Shown here piece by piece: positions 45,001 to 53,916 of a stretch of DNA of 64,000 nucleotides (positions are counted from its first letter, which is position 1; each line of letters starts with the position of its first letter). This stretch comes from Lysobacter enzymogenes (lineage in GTDB: Bacteria > Pseudomonadota > Gammaproteobacteria > Xanthomonadales > Xanthomonadaceae). The notes under the pieces were generated by a model. It made no database searches and was not told where the DNA came from. It was given only the letters and a program-made list of their open reading frames with translations. Location of the stretch: positions 5,778,501 to 5,842,500 of the forward strand of contig NZ_CP067395.1 in assembly GCF_017355525.1 (NCBI RefSeq), given 5' to 3'. The translations under genes were made by a program, and so were the position numbers.

Positions 45001-45486
45001 TCACCACCAGCCCCACCACGGCCACGGCGCCGGGCGTTCGATCACGTCGACCTGCTGGCGCACCGGCCACAGGTACACGACCTCGGCGTCGAGCTTGGGA
45101 AAGCGGTAGTCGTATTCGCCGATGCGGCGCGACTCGTAGCCGGCGATGCGGCCGGTGAAGGTCACCTCGCGGTTCTTCTCGAACAGCGCCGGGTCGTAGA
45201 AGCCGGTGCGGCAGGCGAGGAAGCGGCCGCCGGTGTCGTCGGTGGCCCAGTACGGCCGGCCGGTGTCGCCCAGGCGGGTCGAGATCATTTCGAAACAGGT
45301 GCGGTTGGACTGCGGTTCGACGCTGACGATGCGCCCGCCCCAGCGCACCAGCGAGCCGGTGGCATCGCGGGCGGCGGCGTCGGACGGGGTCAGCGCGGTA
45401 AAGGTCCCCTGCAGCGGCTGGGGCGCCGTGGCGCAGGCGCTGAGCAGCGCGACGCCGGCGGCTAACAAGGCAAGACGGAGCTTCAT
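45001..45486 (-). CDS. Slp-family outer-membrane lipoprotein
   Basis: A 161-residue lipoprotein: signal peptide KLRLALLAAGVALLSAC with the lipobox LSAC, then an Slp-type beta domain (VRWGGRIVSVEPQSNRTCFE, GRFLACRTGFYDP, EVTFTGRIAGYE, VVYLWP). Slp proteins in enterobacteria are starvation- or acid-induced outer-membrane lipoproteins of uncertain action. The ATG overlaps the TgpA stop (45483-45486), so it is coupled to the transglutaminase. An upstream in-frame start would destroy the signal. Confidence 0.88.
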   Translation of the reverse strand: MKLRLALLAAGVALLSACATAPQPLQGTFTALTPSDAAARDATGSLVRWGGRIVSVEPQSNRTCFEMISTRLGDTGRPYWATDDTGGRFLACRTGFYDPALFEKNREVTFTGRIAGYESRRIGEYDYRFPKLDAEVVYLWPVRQQVDVIERPAPWPWWGWW

Positions 45487-47513
45487 CGGGGTTCTCCTGT
45501 GCGGCCCGGGCGGTGCGCGCGTAAGGCCCGGACCAGTTCGTTGCGCAGTTCTCGGGCGTCGCGCCGCCCGGCTTGGCTGCCAGCGTACCGCCAATCGCTG
45601 AATTTTTGGCTGAGCCGCAGCAGCGCCACGGCCAGATCCGGCCGCGCCTTTCCGACACGTTCAGCCCAGGCCAGCGCCGGCTCGTGCGGCGCGCGCGCCA
45701 GGCCCAGGCGGCGGTAGCGCCGGTCGAGCGCGCGCCAGGCGCGCAGGACCGGGTCGCGCTGGCGTTCGCCGCGGCTGCTGAGCCAGACCATCCAGGCGCC
45801 GGCGAGGCTGGCGAACAGCACGAACAGCGCGATCAGGCGCGGGCCGTCGAGGCGGTCCACGCCGAGCGGCTGCAACAGCCGCTCCTGGCGGCTGGCGTCG
45901 AAGCCGAGCACGAAGTCGTTCCAGCCGCGCCGCGCCCAGTCGCCGAGGTTGAACAAGGGTGTGACCGCGCCGATCCCGCCGAGCAGGCCGCCGGCGCCGG
46001 GCGCGCGGTCGGCCAGGGTGTCGTAGATGCGTTCCGGCGCGACCGCCGCGGTCGGGTCGACCCGGGTCCAGCCGCGCCCTTGCAGCCACACCTCGGCCCA
46101 GGCGTGGGCGTCGGAGCGGCGCACCAGCCAATAGCCGCCGACCGGGTTGTAGTAACCGCCGGCATAGCCGGTGACGACCCGCGCCGGCACCCCGGCCGCG
46201 CGCATCAGCACCACGAACGAGGAGCTGAAGTGTTCGCAGAAGCCGGCCTTCTGCTCGAACAGGAACTCGTCGACCGAGTGCCGGCCGAGCAGCGGCGTGG
46301 CCAGGGTGTAGGCGAATTCGCGGTGGAACATCGCCAGCGCGCGCTCGGCGATCGCCGCGTCGTCGCTGCCGGCCTCGCGCCGCCACTGCGCGGCCAGCGC
46401 CAGGGTGCGCGGGTTGTAGCCCGACGGCAGCTCCAGCGCGGCCCGGCGCAGCTGCGGATGCAGGTCCATTTCGAACTTGCGCGGCGCCGAGGAGCGCAGG
46501 TGCCAGCGGCTCAGCGCGTTGAGCGGGCGCCGCGCGTAGATGCCGTAATCGTGGTTCAGGCGCGAACCGTCCGGCGCGTTCAACGGCAGGTCGAGGGCGA
46601 CGAACTGGCGGTCGTCGGTCGGCTCGACTTCCAGTTCGTAGTCCCAGACCGTCGCCGAGGGCTGGAACGGCGGCGCCGGCAGCCCGCGGAACCAGCTCGC
46701 CTGGGTCCAGGCGCGGCCGTCGAAGTGCCACAGCACCGGCCCGCGCCAGTACATCTGCGAGGTCGGCGGCGCGGCGCCGTTGAAGCGCGCGCGCAGGGTC
46801 ACCGTCTCGTCGTTCATCAGGTCGACCATCTCGCCCGGCGCCATCCGGTCGGACAGGCCGGGGCGGGCGAGGGCGCGGTCGGGCACGCCCCACAGCGGCG
46901 CGGCCAGGCGCGGGAACAGCCAGAACACCGCCAGCGCCAGCGGCAGGCCGATGCCGATCAGCCGCGTCACCGACCACAGCTGCTGCCGCGCCGACGGCGC
47001 CGGCCCGCGCGGCTGGCCCGGCGCGGCCAGGGTGTCGATTTCGGCCAGCCGCTGCAGCGCGACCAGGGCGAAGACCGACGCGGCCAGGCCCAGCGCCAGC
47101 GACAGCGGCCCCTGGTCGAGCAGGAAGGTCGCGAACGGGCCGAACAGGGCGAAGCCGATCAGGCTGCGCGCGTCGCGCAAGGTGTAGGTCTCCGCCGGCT
47201 TGATCGCGAACATCGCCGCCAGCAGCGCGCAGCCCGTGTCGCGCCCGAACGAAAACCGCGCCAGCACCAGCACCGTGCCGACCAGCGCCACCACCAGCAC
47301 CAGCCGCAGCCAGGCCGGCTGCGCGCGCCGCCACGACAGCGCGCCGACGCCGAGGCCGGTCGCGGCGATGACCGCGGCGATGGTCGGCGGCAACTGCAGC
47401 AGCAGCGGCAACAGGCAGCTGGCGCCGGCCAGCAGCGCCCAGCGCCGTACGCCGGATTCCAGCGCGGCGGCCGGCTTGGGCCGCGCGAACGGGGACAGCG
47501 CCGACTCAGCCAT
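45483..47513 (-). CDS. TgpA-like membrane transglutaminase
   Basis: A 676-residue protein with about six N-terminal membrane helices (residues 25-215), a periplasmic transglutaminase-like domain and a C-terminal helix with a cytoplasmic DUF4129-like tail. The catalytic triad is visible as Cys in KAGFCEHFSSSFVVLMRAAG, His in SDAHAWAEVWLQGRGW and Asp in TRVDPTAAV. In Pseudomonas TgpA is essential and thought to act on the envelope; the substrate is not known. It overlaps the DUF58 gene by 8 bases and follows the MoxR ATPase, the standard three-gene arrangement. Confidence 0.9.
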   Translation of the reverse strand: MAESALSPFARPKPAAALESGVRRWALLAGASCLLPLLLQLPPTIAAVIAATGLGVGALSWRRAQPAWLRLVLVVALVGTVLVLARFSFGRDTGCALLAAMFAIKPAETYTLRDARSLIGFALFGPFATFLLDQGPLSLALGLAASVFALVALQRLAEIDTLAAPGQPRGPAPSARQQLWSVTRLIGIGLPLALAVFWLFPRLAAPLWGVPDRALARPGLSDRMAPGEMVDLMNDETVTLRARFNGAAPPTSQMYWRGPVLWHFDGRAWTQASWFRGLPAPPFQPSATVWDYELEVEPTDDRQFVALDLPLNAPDGSRLNHDYGIYARRPLNALSRWHLRSSAPRKFEMDLHPQLRRAALELPSGYNPRTLALAAQWRREAGSDDAAIAERALAMFHREFAYTLATPLLGRHSVDEFLFEQKAGFCEHFSSSFVVLMRAAGVPARVVTGYAGGYYNPVGGYWLVRRSDAHAWAEVWLQGRGWTRVDPTAAVAPERIYDTLADRAPGAGGLLGGIGAVTPLFNLGDWARRGWNDFVLGFDASRQERLLQPLGVDRLDGPRLIALFVLFASLAGAWMVWLSSRGERQRDPVLRAWRALDRRYRRLGLARAPHEPALAWAERVGKARPDLAVALLRLSQKFSDWRYAGSQAGRRDARELRNELVRALRAHRPGRTGEPR

Positions 47514-48525
47514 GCGGCAGCAGCGCCAGCGCGCGCAGGCAGGCGTGACGATGGGCGGCGCCGTTGCCGGGGCCGAGCGCGGGGTGCCCCGGCACGCTGA
47601 GGCGATAACGGCAGCCGTCGCGCTCGGCCTCGTCGACCCAGCGCGCCAGCCGCGCTATCCGCGCCTCCTGGCCCAGGCCGTGCAGGCGCTGCCAGTCCAG
47701 TTCGACGTCGGCGCCGAGCGGCTGTTCGTACTCGCGCACCAGCAGGGTGTCGCGCCGCGCCGAATGCTTCCACGCGATCGCCCGGCGCGCGTCGCCGGGA
47801 CGGTAGCTGCGCAGGTGGTGGACGTCGTCGCCGCTGGGGTGCACCCGGGTCACGGTCTGGTCGCCGCCGCCGACCGGCAGCGGCGGGCCGTGCGCTTCCG
47901 GCGCGGGATAGACCAGCAGCGGCGTTTGCGGCCACACGTGCGACCACGCCCGCGCCAGCCCCAGCGGGCGGGTCGTCGACACGCGCAGCTTGGGCAGGTC
48001 GAGCCAGCCGCGGCGGTGGGTGGCGATGCGCAGTTCGGCTTCGCCGGCGCCTTGCTCCAGGTCCAGCGGCGCCGGTTCGATCTGCGCGGCGATGCCGTCG
48101 TCCATGCGCAGGCCGCGGCGCACCCGGTCGGCCGGCGCGCGCACGTGCACGCGCACGCGCATCGCGCTGCCGGCCGGCACCGGCTCGGCGTCGACCGCGA
48201 CGATGCCCAATCCCGACAACTGCAACTGCGCCGCGATCAGGCTCGCCAATCCGGCGCCGCCGAGCAGCAGCGCCAGCAGGAAGGCCGGATTGTTGTTGTA
48301 GTTCAGCGCGCCGAGGATCATCGCCGCCAGCAGCGCCGCATAGAACGCGCCGAAACCGGTCGGCAGCACGTAGATGCGGCGGCGGTCGAAGCGGACCGGC
48401 AGGGTTTCCGGCTGGCGCGGCCGGGTCCAGGCCTGCACGCGCAGGCGCCAGCGCCGCCACAGCCGGCCGGCGGCGGCGACGTTCGCGCGATCCTGATCGT
48501 CCTGGCCGGCCATCGCCGCGCTCAA
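47506..48525 (-). CDS. DUF58 domain-containing membrane protein
   Basis: A 339-residue protein with two N-terminal membrane helices (IYVLPTGFGAFYAALLAAMI and FLLALLLGGAGLASLIAAQL). A beta-rich region and the DUF58 signature follow (SGDDVHHLRSYRPGDARRAI, then WKHSARRD and LLVREYEQ), which resembles a von Willebrand A-type domain. Partners are MoxR (upstream) and TgpA (downstream). The TTG at 48525 overlaps the MoxR stop (TTGA); the ATG at 48513 is an equally possible start that would shorten it by four residues. Confidence 0.88.
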   Translation of the reverse strand: MSAAMAGQDDQDRANVAAAGRLWRRWRLRVQAWTRPRQPETLPVRFDRRRIYVLPTGFGAFYAALLAAMILGALNYNNNPAFLLALLLGGAGLASLIAAQLQLSGLGIVAVDAEPVPAGSAMRVRVHVRAPADRVRRGLRMDDGIAAQIEPAPLDLEQGAGEAELRIATHRRGWLDLPKLRVSTTRPLGLARAWSHVWPQTPLLVYPAPEAHGPPLPVGGGDQTVTRVHPSGDDVHHLRSYRPGDARRAIAWKHSARRDTLLVREYEQPLGADVELDWQRLHGLGQEARIARLARWVDEAERDGCRYRLSVPGHPALGPGNGAAHRHACLRALALLPHG

Positions 48526-49490
48526 TCCACCGCCACGGCGTAGAGGATCGACTTGGCCAGATCGGCCGCGGCATCGGCCTCGGCGACCAGGCGATGGGTG
48601 GCGACCGCGGCGAACAGCGCCTGCACGTCCTCGGGCACCACGTGCGCGCGGCCGAGCAGCAGCGCGTACGCGCGCGCGGCGCGCAGCAGCGCCAGCCCGG
48701 CGCGCGGCGACAGGCCCACGCGCACGCCCGGATGCTTGCGGCTGCGCGCCAGCAGCGCCTGCACGTAAGCGATCAGCGATTCGCCGGCGTACACCGAATC
48801 GACCGCGCGGCGGATCGCCAGCACGTCCTCGCTCGACAGCACCGCGCGCGTCTGCGCGATCAGATGGCGGCGGTCGGCGCCGGCGAGCAGGTCGCGTTCT
48901 GCGGCTTCGTCCGGGTAGCCCAGGTGCAGGCGCAGCAGGAAACGGTCGAGCTGCGAATCCGGCAGCGGATAGGTGCCCGACAGATCGACCGGGTTCTGGG
49001 TGGCGATGACGAAGAACGGATCCGGCAGCGGATGGGTGCGCCCGTCGACGGTGACCTGATGCTCGGCCATCGCTTCCAGCAACGCGCTTTGCGTGCGCGG
49101 CGGCGCGCGGTTGATTTCGTCGGCGAGCAGCACCTGGGTGAACACCGGGCCGGGATGGAACTGGAACTGGCGCGAGGTCGGATCGAACACCGACACGCCG
49201 ACCACATCGGCCGGCAACAGATCCGAGGTGAACTGCACGCGCTGGAACTCCAGCCCCAGCGTCGCGGCCAGCGCGTGGGCGAGGGTGGTCTTGCCCAGGC
49301 CGGGCAGATCCTCGATCAGCAGATGGCCGTCGGACAGCAGCGCGACGAACGCCAGCCGCACCGCCTGCGCCTTGCCCAGGACCAACGCGTTGACCTGCGC
49401 CTGGGCGTGTTCGAGGGCGCCGCGCAGCGCATCGGTTAGGATGATCACATCGTGGTTGGCGGGGTTTGCGGTGATCTTGCCTGCGCTCAT
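48522..49490 (-). CDS. MoxR family AAA+ ATPase
   Basis: A 322-residue chaperone-like ATPase. Walker A is in LIEDLPGLGKTTLAHALA, Walker B is VLLADEINRAPPRTQSALLE, sensor 1 lies in FFVIATQNPVDLSGTYPLP, and the arginine-finger region is SQLDRFLLRLHLGYP. MoxR proteins assist maturation of vWA/DUF58 partners. This one heads the moxR-DUF58-tgpA-slp operon, with each gene overlapping the next. Confidence 0.93.
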   Translation of the reverse strand: MSAGKITANPANHDVIILTDALRGALEHAQAQVNALVLGKAQAVRLAFVALLSDGHLLIEDLPGLGKTTLAHALAATLGLEFQRVQFTSDLLPADVVGVSVFDPTSRQFQFHPGPVFTQVLLADEINRAPPRTQSALLEAMAEHQVTVDGRTHPLPDPFFVIATQNPVDLSGTYPLPDSQLDRFLLRLHLGYPDEAAERDLLAGADRRHLIAQTRAVLSSEDVLAIRRAVDSVYAGESLIAYVQALLARSRKHPGVRVGLSPRAGLALLRAARAYALLLGRAHVVPEDVQALFAAVATHRLVAEADAAADLAKSILYAVAVD

Positions 49491-49570
49491 CGGGCCTGCC
49501 GTTGTGGAAGCGTGAAGTCGTGGATGTCGAAAGCGTGAAGCGGACTGCGTGGCGCTGAAGACGCGATGCC

Positions 49571-49598
49571 GAAAACCTGACGCCGAAAACCCGACGCC
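49571..49598. repeat. 14-bp direct duplication in the divergent promoter gap
   Basis: GAAAACCTGACGCC followed at once by GAAAACCCGACGCC, one base different, in the 287-nt gap between the divergent moxR-like and GT39 genes. It might be a regulator site or a chance slip. No other feature was recognised in this gap. Confidence 0.5.
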
Positions 49599-49777
49599 AA
49601 GAATCTCAAGATCGAAAGGCGCGCCGCAGAAGCTGTCGTTTTTGTCAGCTTCGTGATCGCCGCCATCGTCTCGCGCGCTGCGCTTGTGCGATGCGCGTCA
49701 ATAAAACGTGGTGCGGTCGCGACGCAGTGCGCCGAGACGTTCCCCCAAGTTCCAGAGTGTAGCGAGGTCGGGTGCCG

Positions 49778-51649
49778 ATGCGGGACAGGGATGAAGCCAG
49801 CGCGATGCGCAATGTGTTCTGGGCGCTGTGGACGCTGGTGCTGCTGCTCAAGCTCGCGGTCGCCGCCAAGCTGCCGTTGTTCGTCGACGAAGCGTTCTAT
49901 TGGCAGGAAGGCCGGCATCCGGCCGCGGCCTATTCCGACCTGCCCGGGCTGACCGCGTGGCTGGCGCGGCTGGGCGTGGAGCTCGGCGGCAATTCGACCC
50001 TGGCGCTGCGCGCGCCGTTCCTGACGATCGCCGCGCTGGTGCCGTGGCTGCTGGCGCGGGTCGGCGCGCGCGAGTTCGGCGCGCGCAACGGCTGGATCGC
50101 CGGCTGCTACGCGCTGCTGCTGCCGCTGGCCGGCAGCCTCGGCCTGCTCGCCTTGCCCGACGCGATGATGGCGCTGGCCACCTTGCTGTGCCTGGACGCG
50201 GGCGCGCGCCTGCTGCGCCAGGTCGATGCGCGCAGCGCGGTCGAACTCGCCGCCGGCCTGAGCCTGGGCGCGCTGAGCCATTACCGCTTCATCGCCGTGA
50301 TCGGCGTCGGCTTCGTCGTGCTGCTGCTGTTGCCCGAAGGCCGCCGCGCGCTGCGCGACGCGCGGGTGCTGACCGCCGCGGCGATCGGCGCTTCGGCGTG
50401 GGCGCCGCTGGTGGCGTGGAACCTCGACAACGCCGACGCCGGCCTGCGCTTCCAGTTGGTCGAGCGCCATCCGTGGGCGTTCCACGCCGACGGCCTGTGG
50501 TTCGTCGCGATCCAGGCCTTGCTGGTCACCCCGTTGCTGTTCGCGGCCTTGTGCCTGGCCGGCTGGCGCGGCGCGCGCGATCCCTCGCCGGTGACCCGCT
50601 ATTTCGCCTTGCTCGGTTCGCTGGTGGTGCTGGGTTTCTTCGTTCTGGGGTTCTTCGCCGACACCGAGCGGGTCAGCTTCCATTGGCCGCTGCCGGGCTT
50701 CATGGCGCTGCTGCCGTTGTTGCCGATGGTGCTGGCGCGCTGGCCGGAATGGGCGCGCGGGCTGACCGCGGCGCTGGCCGGCGCCGCTTTGCTGGCGACG
50801 CTGGGCTATTACGTGGCGGTGTCGCGGCCGGAACTGCGCGCGCGCAGCGCCGGCGAAAAGTGGTACCCGGCCAACTTCGCCGGCTGGGACGAACTGGCGC
50901 GCGCGGTGCGCAAGAAACTCGATGCGATGCCGCCGGGCACGCGCCTGATCGCCGACAACTTCAAGGCCGGCGCCGAACTCGGCTTCGCCCTCGACGACCC
51001 GCGCATCGCTGTGCTCGATCATCCGATCAACCACAAGCACGGCCGCGCGCCGCAACTGCGGCTGTGGGGCCTGAGCCGCGACGGCCGCGCCGACTGGGGC
51101 GCGGGCCCGGCCTTGCTGGTGGTCGGCGCGACCGAGGTCGAATACAAGAATCTGCTGCAGCGCTATCACGACCTGTGCGCGATGGTCGGCCCGCTGCCGC
51201 CGCCGCAGATCCTCAACGTCGATCACGGCCGCCAGCGGTTCGCCCTGTTCGCGTTCGACGGCGCGCCGCGCGCGGGCGAGTGCACGACGCCGGCGATGGC
51301 CTGGATCGACCAGCCGGCGGCCGGCGCGCGGGTCGGCCCGGGCGCGTTCGCGGTGTCGGGCTGGGCGTTCAAGGACGGCGTCGGCCTGGCCAAGGTCGAG
51401 ATCATGCTCGACGGGCGGGTGGTGGCGCAGACCCAGTACGGCTTGCCGCGCGACGGCGTGCGCGAATTCTGGCGCTTGCGCGACGGCCGTCATTCGACCG
51501 ATCCGCAGCACCCGAACGTCGGCTTCAGCGCGACCGTGCTGCTCGACGCCGAAGCGCCCGGCCGCCACTGGCTGGGCCTGCGCCTGCACGGACGCGACGG
51601 CAGCGTCGAGGATTGGGCCGAGCAGCCGATCGATCTGCGCCGGCCTTGA
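49778..51649 (+). CDS. GT39-type membrane glycosyltransferase with C-terminal Ig-like domain
   Basis: A 623-residue ArnT/PMT-like protein that would transfer a sugar from a polyprenyl-phosphate carrier. The first periplasmic loop has the acidic motif FVDEAFYWQEGRHPAAAYSD (Asp-Glu), then many hydrophobic helices to about residue 355. A soluble domain (about 360-500) follows, and last a beta-sandwich-like tail (about 505-620: IDQPAAGARVGPGAFAVSGW, KVEIMLDGRVVAQTQYGLPR), resembling bacterial Ig-like or carbohydrate-binding modules. GTG 49772, ATG 49778 and ATG 49805 are all possible starts; AGCGAGG fits 49778. The acceptor is unknown. Confidence 0.82.
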   Translation: MRDRDEASAMRNVFWALWTLVLLLKLAVAAKLPLFVDEAFYWQEGRHPAAAYSDLPGLTAWLARLGVELGGNSTLALRAPFLTIAALVPWLLARVGAREFGARNGWIAGCYALLLPLAGSLGLLALPDAMMALATLLCLDAGARLLRQVDARSAVELAAGLSLGALSHYRFIAVIGVGFVVLLLLPEGRRALRDARVLTAAAIGASAWAPLVAWNLDNADAGLRFQLVERHPWAFHADGLWFVAIQALLVTPLLFAALCLAGWRGARDPSPVTRYFALLGSLVVLGFFVLGFFADTERVSFHWPLPGFMALLPLLPMVLARWPEWARGLTAALAGAALLATLGYYVAVSRPELRARSAGEKWYPANFAGWDELARAVRKKLDAMPPGTRLIADNFKAGAELGFALDDPRIAVLDHPINHKHGRAPQLRLWGLSRDGRADWGAGPALLVVGATEVEYKNLLQRYHDLCAMVGPLPPPQILNVDHGRQRFALFAFDGAPRAGECTTPAMAWIDQPAAGARVGPGAFAVSGWAFKDGVGLAKVEIMLDGRVVAQTQYGLPRDGVREFWRLRDGRHSTDPQHPNVGFSATVLLDAEAPGRHWLGLRLHGRDGSVEDWAEQPIDLRRP

Positions 51650-51694
51650 GCGCGCCGCGCGCAGGGCGGCGCGGCCAAGGCGCGCTGTCAGGCC

Positions 51695-52270
51695 TCAGGG
51701 CAGCGCGTAGCCCGCGCGCCGCAGCAGCCGCGCCGTAGCGATCAGCGGCAGCCCGATCAGCGCGGTCGGGTCGCGCGATTCGACCGCTTCGAACAAGGCG
51801 ATGCCGAGGCCTTCGGACTTGAAGCTGCCGGCGCAGTCGTACGGCTGCTCGGCGTCGACGTAGCGTTCGATCTCGGCCGCGCTCAACTCGCGAAAACGCA
51901 CCGTGGTGACGTCGAGTTCGCTCAACGCGGCGTGTTCGTGGCGCAACACGCACAGGCCGGTGCAGAAGCGCACTTCGCGCCCGGACATCGCGCCGAGCTG
52001 GGCGATCGCGCCGTCGCGGCCGCCGGGCTTGCCGATCGGCAGGCCGTCGAATTCGGCGACCTGGTCGGAGCCGATCACCCACGCGTCCGGCCGCTGCGCG
52101 GCGACCGCGGCGGCCTTGGCTTCGGCCAGCCGCCAGGCCAGCTTGGACGGCGCCTCGCCGGGCTGCGGGGTCTCGTCGGTGTCGGGGCGGGCGACGTCGA
52201 AGGCCAGACCGAGGCGGCCGAGCAGTTCGCGGCGGTAGCGGGAGGTGGAGGCGAGGATCAGTGGGGTCAT
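51695..52270 (-). CDS. yceF: Maf/YceF-type nucleotide pyrophosphatase
   Basis: A 191-residue house-cleaning pyrophosphatase. The N-terminal ILASTSRYRRELLGRLGL, the catalytic-base WVIGSDQVAEFDG, LCVLRHE and the IERYVDAEQPYDCAGSFKSE block mark the YceF branch, whose E. coli member prefers 7-methyl-GTP. It is the downstream neighbour of yceD (on the other strand), as in many gammaproteobacteria where maf, yceD and rpmF cluster. Confidence 0.92.
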   Translation of the reverse strand: MTPLILASTSRYRRELLGRLGLAFDVARPDTDETPQPGEAPSKLAWRLAEAKAAAVAAQRPDAWVIGSDQVAEFDGLPIGKPGGRDGAIAQLGAMSGREVRFCTGLCVLRHEHAALSELDVTTVRFRELSAAEIERYVDAEQPYDCAGSFKSEGLGIALFEAVESRDPTALIGLPLIATARLLRRAGYALP

Positions 52271-52291
52271 GGCGGCGGCGAGTGGGGGGCG

Positions 52292-52552
52292 TCAGGGCCA
52301 GATCCGCGCCTGCGGCGGGCAGAAGCCGGTGGCGAGATCGAGCAGTTCGAGCAGGCGGTCCTGCGTCGCTTCGTCCGCGCAGGCGGCGAGCAGATGTTGC
52401 AGGTGCTGGGTCATGGCGTCGGCGCCGACGCCGTCGTCGCGGTAACGGCGCAGCCAGTCGCGCAGTTCGTCCAGTCCGGCCGCGGCGGCGAGGCTGCGGG
52501 CGAAACCGGCGTCGAGGGCCGGGCGCAGGGGCGGCAGCGGAGAGGCGGGCAC
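52292..52552 (-). CDS. Hypothetical small protein
   Basis: An 86-residue acidic, leucine- and alanine-rich, mostly helical protein (ARSLAAAAGLDELRDWLRRY, MTQHLQHLLAACADEATQDR, LLELLDLATGFCPP). No family recognised. A GTG at 52552 was chosen; a CTG at 52576 overlapping the preceding stop would add eight residues. It lies 20 nt after the coiled-coil gene and 21 nt before yceF, so the three may be one transcript. Confidence 0.6.
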   Translation of the reverse strand: MPASPLPPLRPALDAGFARSLAAAAGLDELRDWLRRYRDDGVGADAMTQHLQHLLAACADEATQDRLLELLDLATGFCPPQARIWP

Positions 52553-52572
52553 GGCGGCGCCCGGATCGCGGC

Positions 52573-52929
52573 TCAGTTCAGCCGCGCCTGTTCGATCTGC
52601 ACCAGTTGCTGCTCGATCCGCCCGCGCGCGGCGTCGATCGAGGCGCGGACCTCGCCGAGCTGGCTCAGGCTGGCCTCGCGGCCGTGGTCGCGCAGCCACA
52701 GGCGCTGGCGCAGCATCTCGCGCATGGCCTCGCCGACCGGGTCGCGGCCGCCGTCGCCGGCCACCGCCTCGATCTCGGCGCGGGCGATGCGCAGGCGTTC
52801 TTCCAGCGCGTCGGCGGCGTCGAGCACCTCGCGCACCGCGCGCTGGCGGCGCAGCGGCCGGTACAGCAGGGCGGCGATCAGGGCAGCGGCAGCCGCCGTG
52901 GTCAGAAACATTAACAGGGCGATGGTCAC
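52573..52929 (-). CDS. Small membrane-anchored coiled-coil protein
   Basis: A 118-residue protein: one N-terminal membrane helix (IALLMFLTTAAAAALIAALL), a basic turn (YRPLRRQR), then long charged helices with heptad-like spacing (VREVLDAADALEERLRIARA, ASIDAARGRIEQQLVQIEQA). No enzyme motif. The start is GTG at 52929. It precedes the hypothetical small protein and yceF and is divergent from yceD. It could be a scaffold or envelope-spanning factor; this is not shown by sequence. Confidence 0.68.
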   Translation of the reverse strand: MTIALLMFLTTAAAAALIAALLYRPLRRQRAVREVLDAADALEERLRIARAEIEAVAGDGGRDPVGEAMREMLRQRLWLRDHGREASLSQLGEVRASIDAARGRIEQQLVQIEQARLN

Positions 52930-53070
52930 GGCCGGGCCGATGGCGGGGGTCGAGGCCCGGCAGTCTGCACGCGCGGGCCGGCCACGGGCAAATCCCTGGC
53001 CGGCCCGGGACTTGCGATCCGCCGGCCGGGTTTGACAGGGCCCCGCGCGGTCTCTACCATTCCGCGGCTT

Positions 53071-53595
53071 ATGTCAGCCGAAGTGCCACCTGGGCGGGTG
53101 CCCGAAGTTCTGGATGCCTGGCGCCTGGTGGCGGCACGGCGCGGCGTGGAAGGCCGTCTGCCGCTGTCGGCGCTGGACCGCCTGGCGGGTCTGCTGCACG
53201 ACACCGACGGCGAAGTCCGGTTCTCGCTGGACTTCGACACCGACGAACTGCAGACGCCCTACGCCGAGCTGAAGATCGACGCCGCACTGCCGCTGCTGTG
53301 CCAGCGCACGCTGGAGCGGTTCGTGATGCCGGTGCAGATCGTGCAGCGCCTCGGACTGATCCGCGACGAGGCCGACGAAGCCGCGTTGCCGCCCGGCTAC
53401 GAGCCGCTGCTGATGCCCGAAGACGGCATGCTGCGGCCCTCGGAGATGGTCGAGGACGAATTGATCCTCGCCGTGCCGGTGGTGCCGATGGCGCCGGGCA
53501 ACGAGGCGGTCGAAAGCGACTGGCCGGCGCCCGCCGCCGAGCTGGAAGCCGCCAACCCGTTCGCGGCGTTGTCGGCGCTGAAGAAAAACAACTGA
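53071..53595 (+). CDS. yceD: YceD family (DUF177) 23S rRNA accumulation protein
   Basis: A 174-residue protein of the YceD/DUF177 family, linked in E. coli and plants to 23S rRNA processing. Typical blocks are VEGRLPLSALDRLAGLL, the C-x2-C-less LPLLCQRTLERF strand region, and the acidic EDELILAVPVVPM near the end. The ATG at 53071 was preferred over an in-frame ATG 39 nt upstream because similarity begins here. It is followed by rpmF, the near-universal yceD-rpmF pair. Confidence 0.92.
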   Translation: MSAEVPPGRVPEVLDAWRLVAARRGVEGRLPLSALDRLAGLLHDTDGEVRFSLDFDTDELQTPYAELKIDAALPLLCQRTLERFVMPVQIVQRLGLIRDEADEAALPPGYEPLLMPEDGMLRPSEMVEDELILAVPVVPMAPGNEAVESDWPAPAAELEAANPFAALSALKKNN

Positions 53596-53721
53596 CCCCA
53601 AGCCGCGCGTTTGGGTTCACAATACCCAGTTCCAACTCCGACCTGCAGGCATCGAGCGAGTCCTGCTAATCGGGCTTACGCTATCCACCTCAGGTTTCCA
53701 CCGCTTTTCCGGAGCAAGACC

Positions 53722-53916
53722 ATGGCCGTTCAGAAGTCCCGCGTCACCCCGTCCCGCCGCGGCCAGCGCCGTTCGCACGATGCGCTGACCAGCAAGCAGC
53801 TGGCCACCGATCCGACCACCGGCGAGACCCACATCCGCCACCACGTCACCGCCGACGGCTACTACCGCGGCAAGAAGGTGATCGACACCAAGTCGCGCGT
53901 CGCCGACGAGGAGTAA
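53722..53916 (+). CDS. rpmF: 50S ribosomal protein L32
   Basis: A 64-residue ribosomal protein. The N-terminus [20 protein letters not shown] is diagnostic of L32, and the tail [12 protein letters not shown] is conserved. GGAGCAAG precedes the ATG. It lacks the zinc-binding cysteines (C-minus form). Confidence 0.97.
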   Translation: MAVQKSRVTPSRRGQRRSHDALTSKQLATDPTTGETHIRHHVTADGYYRGKKVIDTKSRVADEE

